A stretch of 64,000 bases of DNA, from NCBI RefSeq assembly GCF_958298935.1, contig NC_084932.1:9341501-9405500 (forward strand), read 5' to 3'. The DNA comes from Phragmites australis. Taxonomy: Eukaryota > Streptophyta > Magnoliopsida > Poales > Poaceae. Numbering within the stretch: position 1 is the stretch's first letter; each line of letters begins with the position of its first letter. The position numbers and the translations under genes are program-made. The notes below the pieces were generated by a model, which did no database searches, had not been told where the DNA came from, and saw nothing but the letters and a program-made list of their open reading frames with translations. This document shows positions 57,839-64,000 of this stretch, piece by piece.

Positions 57839-58771
57839 ATTGCTGTCATGGATTTGCTTGGTAGTAAAACTGCAGTGCATGCGTGTCCCTAGCCTCTATA
57901 TATCGTTTGAAGTTTACGTATACTTTCAGGTTTGTTTATATTATATGGGAGTGTACTGATCTAGGGGTCAGTTGACTGATTGTCCACAAATCAGTCGGCA
58001 TTATATGTATTACTTAAGACGGTGTGTTATGAGAGTTCAAATAAAATGCACTTGCACTTAAGCAAGAACTCATGGTTTAATGTAAGAGAAAGCTAGTAGC
58101 TAGTCGACACAATTATGCCACCACACAGCTGTATTGTATTCTTTCTTATAATTGTATGAGTTTCTGCCTTACATAACTTATTAATTTTGTTCTTTTTTCA
58201 ATGGTTGTACTTTGTAGACAAATTCCTTTCCAAAATCTTTATAAAGCATACTCCTATTATATATCACACGTAGAACCATATATCATATATGAAGGCTAAC
58301 AGAGACAAATTATTTTTACTATGTAACCCTTTGGTTTCACCAAATTTGTTCAACCACCGCATGCCTACAAAACTAACGAGTCACAAGATCATGGAAAAAG
58401 TAAGAGTTAGGAACCTTATCTACCCTATTAAATTAAGGTTGGAATCCTATGCAAAATGAGTTACAAACCAGGTGATAAAACATACATGCAAAAGTGTCCT
58501 AAGAAAAAACATACATGCAAAAGTGTCCTAAGATAAAAAAACATACATGCAAAAGAGGCCGTACGTGATGAGGACATCACCTATATATTAGTGCTACATC
58601 CCTTTAGACAAGCCCGGCGTGCATTGGAAATGAAGAGATTATGGCAGATTTAACCACATTCAGCAAGGAGAAGTATACCTTGTTCTGTGCGCCAAGGACC
58701 AGCAGCAGCCGAGTACACAATTGGAGCCCAAGCCAATTTCGAGCTCAGGCCAGCAGCCGAGTTGATGTGTC
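57839..58771. other. 3' flank of the lipase gene
   Basis: The first 200 bp probably include the 3' UTR. Near 58,467-58,560 a unit of about 27 bp (AACATACATGCAAAAGTGTC core) is repeated three times. No gene is seen. Confidence 0.4.
58040..58045 (+). terminator. candidate polyadenylation signal
   Basis: AATAAA about 200 nt after the lipase stop codon, in AT-rich sequence. This is the only canonical hexamer I noticed at a suitable distance. Confidence 0.35.
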
Positions 58772-59448
58772 CTAGTCCTATTGTACACCAGCATGGTACT
58801 TTTCTTAAGAGCCGATGTGGAAAGAGGAATCGGCGTGGTCGTCGGAGAAAGTACAGGTACGGTAGGCCCGCTTCTCCGGCCCATCCACAACATGCATGTT
58901 GGCACCTTTGATAGCCTAGAACTCTGCAGGAACCTACAAAGTAAATGGACGTGTAACTTGGTACACGTGTTGGAGTATTGGAATGATCAACAACACACGA
59001 GCGATATTTTACCTTGTACAGTGCGACACCCTTCCTTGCCACTTAATGAACTATTATTTGCATATCGAAATGAAAAATACACATGTTGGAGTATTAAAAT
59101 GATCAACAACACACGAGGAATGATTAACAAGTCACGCGATTTTTTACTGCCTGTGGTTTGTTACATTCAAACCCAGGATCTTTTTTAGTCATGCGAAACG
59201 TCCTTACCATTTCATTATAGAAGTTCTAGTGATAATAATATCATATGCAATCCTTTTAATATCTTATATTTAAAACTTTAAATAATTATTTAGATATCTA
59301 AATAATTTCAAATGAAAAGGTTTTCAACTACAAAGTTGTAAATCTCGTCGAGAGCTATAATTTTCATATAACGTTTGTCCTCATCCAACTTCGTATTAAA
59401 AAATTATAAATTTTTTAAGATAAGGTATCATCTATTATCCGAGCGAGT
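58772..59448. repeat. direct repeat D2 (right of lipase gene)
   Basis: Matches D1 in the same orientation (GTCCTATTGTACACCAGCAT, CGTGGTCGTCGGAGAAAG, TACAAAGTAAATGGACGTGT). It is followed by CACTA-core-like sequence (TTCAACTACAAAGTTGTAAA, TCTCGTCGAG) that is cut by the CACTA starting at 59,449. An extra stretch of about 100 bp with a repeated CAACACACGA word separates the two parts. Confidence 0.7.
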
Positions 59449-60804
59449 CACTACTATAGAAAGGGTCATCAGTGCCGGCTTAAAAACGGCATCAGTGGCG
59501 AATTTGAACCGGCATTGATTGATCTATCCTGATAGCCACGTACTATCAGTGCCGGTTTATAAACAGGCACTGATAATGAGTATCAGTGCCAATCCATAAC
59601 AAGGAACAAACACTGATACTCAAACTATCAGTGCTGATTTGTGGTACAAGCTGGCACTGATAGTCTCATATTTATGCCGGCTTTTTGTCATGAGCCGGCA
59701 CTGATATCCCCTCCGTCCTGTACAAAATCTAGTCGTTGCCGACAATAGCATAATAATATCACATACAACACATACAACAAGATAAACTGCATTCAAGTTT
59801 CACATGCACGTATAATCATCTCAGCTCATATAATTTCACATACAGACATAATTCATTCACATCTTATGTCATTCATGCATAAGTAACCTTGCTATTTCAC
59901 ATGTCATTGAGTAGAGTTCATAACTAAGACAAGTTTACAACAAAAGTTCATAATTAATACAAGTATGCAACAAAAAGTAAGAAGCGATGCCACTCAATTC
60001 TTCTTATTCACTAAAAACCCTGAACTACGCTTTTTGCCTTGAGGAAAATCAGGTAACGAACTCCACATGCTAAGTGAAGGGACAGCATCCAAACAACACC
60101 ATTTGAAAACATGGCACCACTTGGACTCTGGAATGACTTCGTCATTGATGAACCCGCAGAGTTGTTCTAGAAGTGTGTTGATTCTCTACGGCATGAGGAT
60201 ACTTGTTTCCAGCTCAAGGTCCTGCAATTACCAGAATTGAAGAATCAATATATTTGAACATGACTAGGAACTGAAAATTAATCATCAATATGTTATCCAC
60301 TTACCTCAGCATTAGTAATGGCACTATAATTATTTTCGGTGAATCCAATGCATGAAGTCGCATACATAGTAGCCACATAAATTATTGCCCTTAGTCTCAA
60401 TCCTACAAGGAAAGTTGGTTATGACTTTCCCTTCCTTTCGGAATGGAAAGTGACGTCATTTCGTCTTGATGTAGCGTACGTACACCTTGTAGATGCAATC
60501 AATTCAAAGTTTCCTAAAGCATTAATGAAATAATTAGTTTACCTTTGTAGCAAGTCTATAACAGATTGATATTCGGCTACTGGATTTCTTTTCACGTCGA
60601 GGACAATAATACTGCTATAGTCAGTTTGGATGACAAAGTGGGCCCAGTGAAAACTGCACATATGTCACCGTAGGTAATTAGTCCTAAGTCCTAACATCGT
60701 GATACTCAAAAATTGCAAAAATATGGAGGGAACACATACCCAAAGTTGTAAGGTAAAAGTATGTATCTTTTTAATTGGTACGATTGAATAAGATCAAGTG
60801 CATA
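59449..60804 (-). mobile_element. CACTA terminal part with Ulp1-type protease remnant
   Basis: The terminus CACTACTATAGAAAGGGTCA at 59,449 is followed by subterminal inverted words (CAGTGCCGG, CCGGCACTGATA) to about 59,710. A minus-strand protease pseudogene lies further in. The element is interrupted at 60,805 by another CACTA; its other end is not in the window. Confidence 0.65.
60000..60654 (-). pseudogene. C48/Ulp1-type cysteine protease of a CACTA, broken
   Basis: Three exon-like blocks on the minus strand. 60,654-60,543 reads FHWAHFVIQTDYSSIIVLDV and ends at a donor. About 60,470-60,305 reads FPCRIETKGNNLCGYYVCDF and ends GAG|GTAAGT. 60,221-60,000 begins after TTGCAG with DLELETSILMP and continues KWCHVFKWC. 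The His, Asp and Cys expected of the C48 triad (HW, LD, LCGYYVC) are all visible. In-frame stops (after ILMP and HRK) show it is dead. Ulp1-like genes are known passengers or accessory genes of plant CACTA and Mutator-like elements. Confidence 0.6.
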
Positions 60805-62302
60805 CACTACAACAGGACTGACTTTATACAACACATTGTCTACAACACAAGAGCTATGTGTTGGAGCTGCAATGTTTTTGTATCACATACTATATGTTGT
60901 TGAGGCTCTTTGCAACATATAGTTCACTCATTACGGAAAAGTGTGTTGAAGAGTCTCATGGAATCATATAATATGTGTTGCTCACGGATATATTGGAAAT
61001 GCAATGTGTACAGCATGGAAATAAAACCTTTTTTTCCGTCAATGAAAAAAAAAGATGGAGAAAATCCCCGCAACAGGGCTCGAACCCGCAGCCTGCGTGC
61101 ACAGAGCTAGCCCTCATAACCAGGGGAACCAAGTTGCTGCTTGTTTGGATGACGGATATTAATTTAATTGAAATATACGAATCGCACCAGTGTTAAATGA
61201 GAAGGAAACACATTGGTCACACCCTCACAGAGGCACGCCCACACAATAGAGCATGTAGGCGGCAGCTCTGGCTCCTACGATGACGGCGGAACCCACTCCG
61301 TTGCGGCTCGGCGGCGCCTCCCCCTCCCCTGCTCCCCCCTTGGCCGCGGCCCGCCCCCAACCCCCTTGCTGCTGCTAGTACTACTGCTGCCGTCTGCAGA
61401 AATCTGCGCGAGAAATCGTTGCTTGGTGTAGTCGGAAATCTGCAGAAATCGCTGCTGCAGAAATCGTGCTGCTTGGTGGAGCACCAGTGGCCTGCTCCTC
61501 CCTGTGGCCGGCAAGGAGATCTACGCGAGGATCGCCAATCCTGTGCCTTTCGGTGACGGCACCAAGGTGATTTTTCTTTCTTCCCCTTTTGCTTCTTCAT
61601 GACTTTACTGAGCGCTTTACTGATGGTTTCTATGTTTAATTGGAGGAATGGAATTGGTCTTCCTTGAATCCGTATTCTGTTGTGAGGCAAGGAATGGTTC
61701 TTCAAAAAAGGGGAATTTCTCCATCTTTGACATCAAATGATATAAACTACTGTCCCTTGTTGCCCTGTGTAGGAAGCTTGCTATTTTTAGGGCTCAATAC
61801 TAAGAGTATTTTTTGACGGTAGAAAAAGAACAGGGGAGCCTGCACCAACCCACATCCAACACACAGCATGTTCCTCTCAAATCATAACCAATTAGGAACA
61901 AATCAATTGATTGGTTTGCTCGCCGAATGAAATTGAAATGGAATGCTTGTCTAATATAAAAGAATATGCAGTGAACAACTGTGGATTAGCTTGATGTTAG
62001 AAGAAAATAGTTGAAATTGAGGTGAAGATCCAACAATTACCTTATTTTTAGTATGCCACTGCATTGAACTTGTCATCTCGTATTTTGTATCAATATGTTG
62101 TACTAGCTCATCCTTCTCAGTTAACTGCAATAATTTGTAAGTAGTACCATCAAGCATGTTGTTTGTTTTGAAGAAAATTTAAACACCTGCATTTTTTGTT
62201 GTCATATGCCTTTAAATTTTACAAAGTCTTAGTACTATTAGAAGTTTCTATATATTGACACTTAATTTAATTATTCTTTTCTATTTTTATCACAGTTAAT
62301 CG

Positions 62303-62890
62303 ATGGATTTGAAAGCCATCAAGAAATTGCTACTTTCTTATAGACCAAGTGATGATTACTTAGCTGGGGTAAATGGTTTTCTTGAGTTTGCATATAGGGA
62401 GAAAGGTTCTAATGCCAAGATATGGTGTCCATGTGTCAAATGTGTGAATAGGTGGTTGAAGAAGCGAGATGAAGTGTATGATCACTTAGTTTGTGATGGA
62501 ATGCTACAAGGATATACTATTTGGGGTTGTCATGGTGAAACTGCAGCATACATTCGTGCTAACAAAGCATCAGATTCACAACATAAAGGAATAAATAGTA
62601 ATATTCACCAGCTTGTCCATAATGCTTTTGGGTATGGAGATAACCAATTCCCTAATCATCAATCCGAAGGCCCGAACTCATCAAAAGTTGGGCCTGATAA
62701 AGAAACAGAAGCTTTTTATAATTTAATTAGAGAGGCGGACGAACCTTTGTGGACAGGGTGTGAACTATCAAGACTTTCATTTCTTGTACTTTTGTTTCAC
62801 ACGAAATCCATTAACAAGTGGAGTAACAAGTCTTTTAATAATTTGCTAGCAATTTTGTTCAAACATGATTTAGCTTTAGTTCTGTATTGA
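62303..62890 (+). pseudogene. CACTA TNPD-type transposase, N-terminal part
   Basis: ATG at 62,303 opens 195 codons with a transposase-associated domain: MDLKAIKKLLLSYRPSDDYL, GVNGFLEFAY, IWCPCVKCVNRW (paired Cys), VYDHLVCDGMLQGYTIWGCH, GETAAY. Then come AFYNLIREADEPLWTGCELS and INKWSNKSFNNLLAILF, the usual lead-in to the transposase core. The frame ends in TGA at 62,888 after a divergent tail, and the DDE core does not follow in the next kilobase, so the gene is truncated here. The reading frame of this part is clean, suggesting recent activity of the family. Confidence 0.7.
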
Positions 62891-64000
62891 TAAATTAAGA
62901 TAATAAACCCCAGTGCTGACTCAGTAACAAACATGTTCTTTGTTTACTACACCACTGTTTGAGTAGTTGATTTCACTTTGGTTGTTTTACTCACAAGTAT
63001 TGGTCCTGGTCATCTATGGAGTTCTGAATCCAAACTTTGACACTGCACAATTGCAAATTTTATCCGATGTAATTCTACTCGTTAAGTTCGTATAATCATT
63101 CTAATTGCAATTTTTTCCAATGTCATAATTATGCAATTTTTGTTTACATATATGCTATTTATGTACATTAGTATTTAAATATGTCATGCTACCAAACATT
63201 TCGGTATTATGACTCTCATTTCAGTGCTTGGTTGGTTCAGAATTTCTGTGTAATAAGGTGACTTCACAGCTTTCTTTTAACGACTTATTTGGCTCATCAT
63301 TGAGCTTGATTTGTGGCTGCTCATTGTGGCTGATCATTGAGCCTAGCTGCCCATTGCGGCACTCCAATTTTCATTTCCTGATCATTGTGGCTGATCATTG
63401 AGCCTAGCTGCCCATGAGGCTTGATTTGGGTTTATGGGAGTTACTTGCTGCTCTAGCTTCTTTAAGAAATACCATGGAGCAAGGACTGTCAAACTGATGC
63501 CAAGCTTTTGCCACCAACTCAACACAGAATTGGAGTGCAGAAGTTGGGTTTAGGAAGGGGACATGACATGCGAGGGAAAAAATGTGTGTGTAGGAAATAG
63601 TACAAAGATTAGGCCAACAATGATCAGGAAACACAAATTTAAAGAAGAAAAGAAAAGGACCTTTTGGCCTGTTAGGAAGTAATTAAATATTAACCTATTT
63701 GATATGTTGAGTTTCTTTCTGCCATTGATTTAATTATCGTTGTTCCATGCATCTTTTGAAACTAGTTACTCTATTTTGTATTTAGATAAATTATGCTTAG
63801 CCTATTTATGTGCATGTAACACTTTGTGATCGTGATGGCTAAGTTTGTACTTATTACAAAATATCCTAAGTAATGTGTCTTCCTGCAACACTATAGATCA
63901 CAAAGAACAAGGTGCAAGAACAGGTTACTCAAAACAAGATCCCACGCCGTGCGAGTTCAAAAAAGGCACGTCCTGCTGCAATGACAGTATGAAAGCATAA
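62891..64000. other. CACTA interior, no clear gene
   Basis: AT-rich, with the short duplication noted above. The last 100 bp, after a CTATAG acceptor-like site (63,896), read open as KNKVQEQVTQNKIPRRASSK and may be part of an exon continuing past the window; not established. Confidence 0.3.

Larger units (their letters stand above)
60805..64000 (+). mobile_element. CACTA element with TNPD-type transposase start, runs off the window
   Basis: Left end CACTACAACAGGACTGACTT (60,805), followed by AACACAT/ATGTGTTG subterminal words (ACAACACATTG, CTATGTGTTGG). A transposase start lies 1.5 kb inside. The right end is beyond position 64,000. The left triplet is ATA. At 61,215-61,570 a GC-rich block may be an untranslated leader. 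A 61-bp spaced duplication (TCATTGTGGCTGATCATTGA) sits at 63,321 and 63,382. Confidence 0.65.

Noticed and set aside
61070..61130. tRNA-like text (GGCTCGAACCCGCAGCCTGC)
   Set aside because: Resembles a reversed T-arm only. No matching acceptor stem, anticodon arm or A box was found; such text is common within grass transposons.
1..64000. CRISPR arrays, bacterial operons, rRNA genes
   Set aside because: Nothing of the kind: direct repeats seen are transposon ends, subrepeats or microsatellites, and the sequence is plant nuclear.

Overview
This is plant nuclear DNA, almost certainly from a grass (Poaceae), and the repeat mix suggests but does not prove the panicoid side. The evidence is: split genes with canonical GT/AG introns; nested LTR retrotransposons of Ty1/copia (SIRE/Maximus-like and Angela-like) and Ty3/gypsy type; plant L1-type LINEs; and CACTA (En/Spm) elements with the subterminal repeats typical of grasses. 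By my reading more than three quarters of the window is transposon-derived.

Host genes. (1) Three tandem, same-strand paralogues of a small four-exon gene lie at 43-704, 13,747-14,748 and 18,277-19,035. Their exons are 10-121 nt long and only appear when spliced by hand. All three read through without a stop and encode 84-94 aa proteins with two YFVGRP-like motifs and a cysteine-bearing C terminus. I do not know their function. (2) An intact two-exon gene at 56,574-57,838 encodes a 362-aa alpha/beta-hydrolase of the class-3 lipase / At4g10955-like type (GHSLG box). It has a TATA box and five W-box hexamers upstream and is bracketed by direct repeats. (3) Two partial gene pieces are visible: the 5' end of an unrecognised minus-strand gene at 21,086-21,550, and a two-exon acidic fragment at 41,623-41,961.

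Layout. 1-1,590: gene copy A. 1,591-4,450: hAT-like element carrying a solo LTR. 5,219-9,783: 5'-truncated SIRE-like copia lacking pol, reverse strand. 9,944-11,069: CACTA. 13.4-15.0 kb: gene copy B. 15.4-17.0 kb: 5' end of a copia element. 17.9-19.4 kb: gene copy C. 20.3-26.7 kb: two inverted hAT-like ends enclosing the minus-strand gene fragment and a nearly full LINE. 27.2-29.2 kb: reverse-strand gypsy 3' half. 29.6-32.8 kb: long-inverted-repeat element with a solo LTR inserted. 32.85-33.13 kb: Tourist-like MITE. 33.6-36.7 kb: LINE scrap, then a CACTA with an Angela-like LTR inside. 37.0-39.6 kb: decayed gypsy pol. 40.3-41.3 kb: CACTA. 42.9-51.2 kb: complete Angela-like copia (TSD GAAAT) with a nested CACTA (TSD CTC). 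51.6-54.0 kb: two more CACTAs. 54.6-59.4 kb: the lipase gene between repeats. 59.4-64.0 kb: a CACTA with a Ulp1-type protease remnant, interrupted by a second CACTA carrying a TNPD-type transposase N terminus.

The region reads as small gene islands in heavily nested transposon sequence. Target-site duplications, empty-site comparison and nesting give a partial insertion order. No novel enzymatic system is apparent. The most original observations are the exon-duplicated tandem gene family, a copia element whose LTR appears to have been redefined, and the long-inverted-repeat element with its precise empty site.
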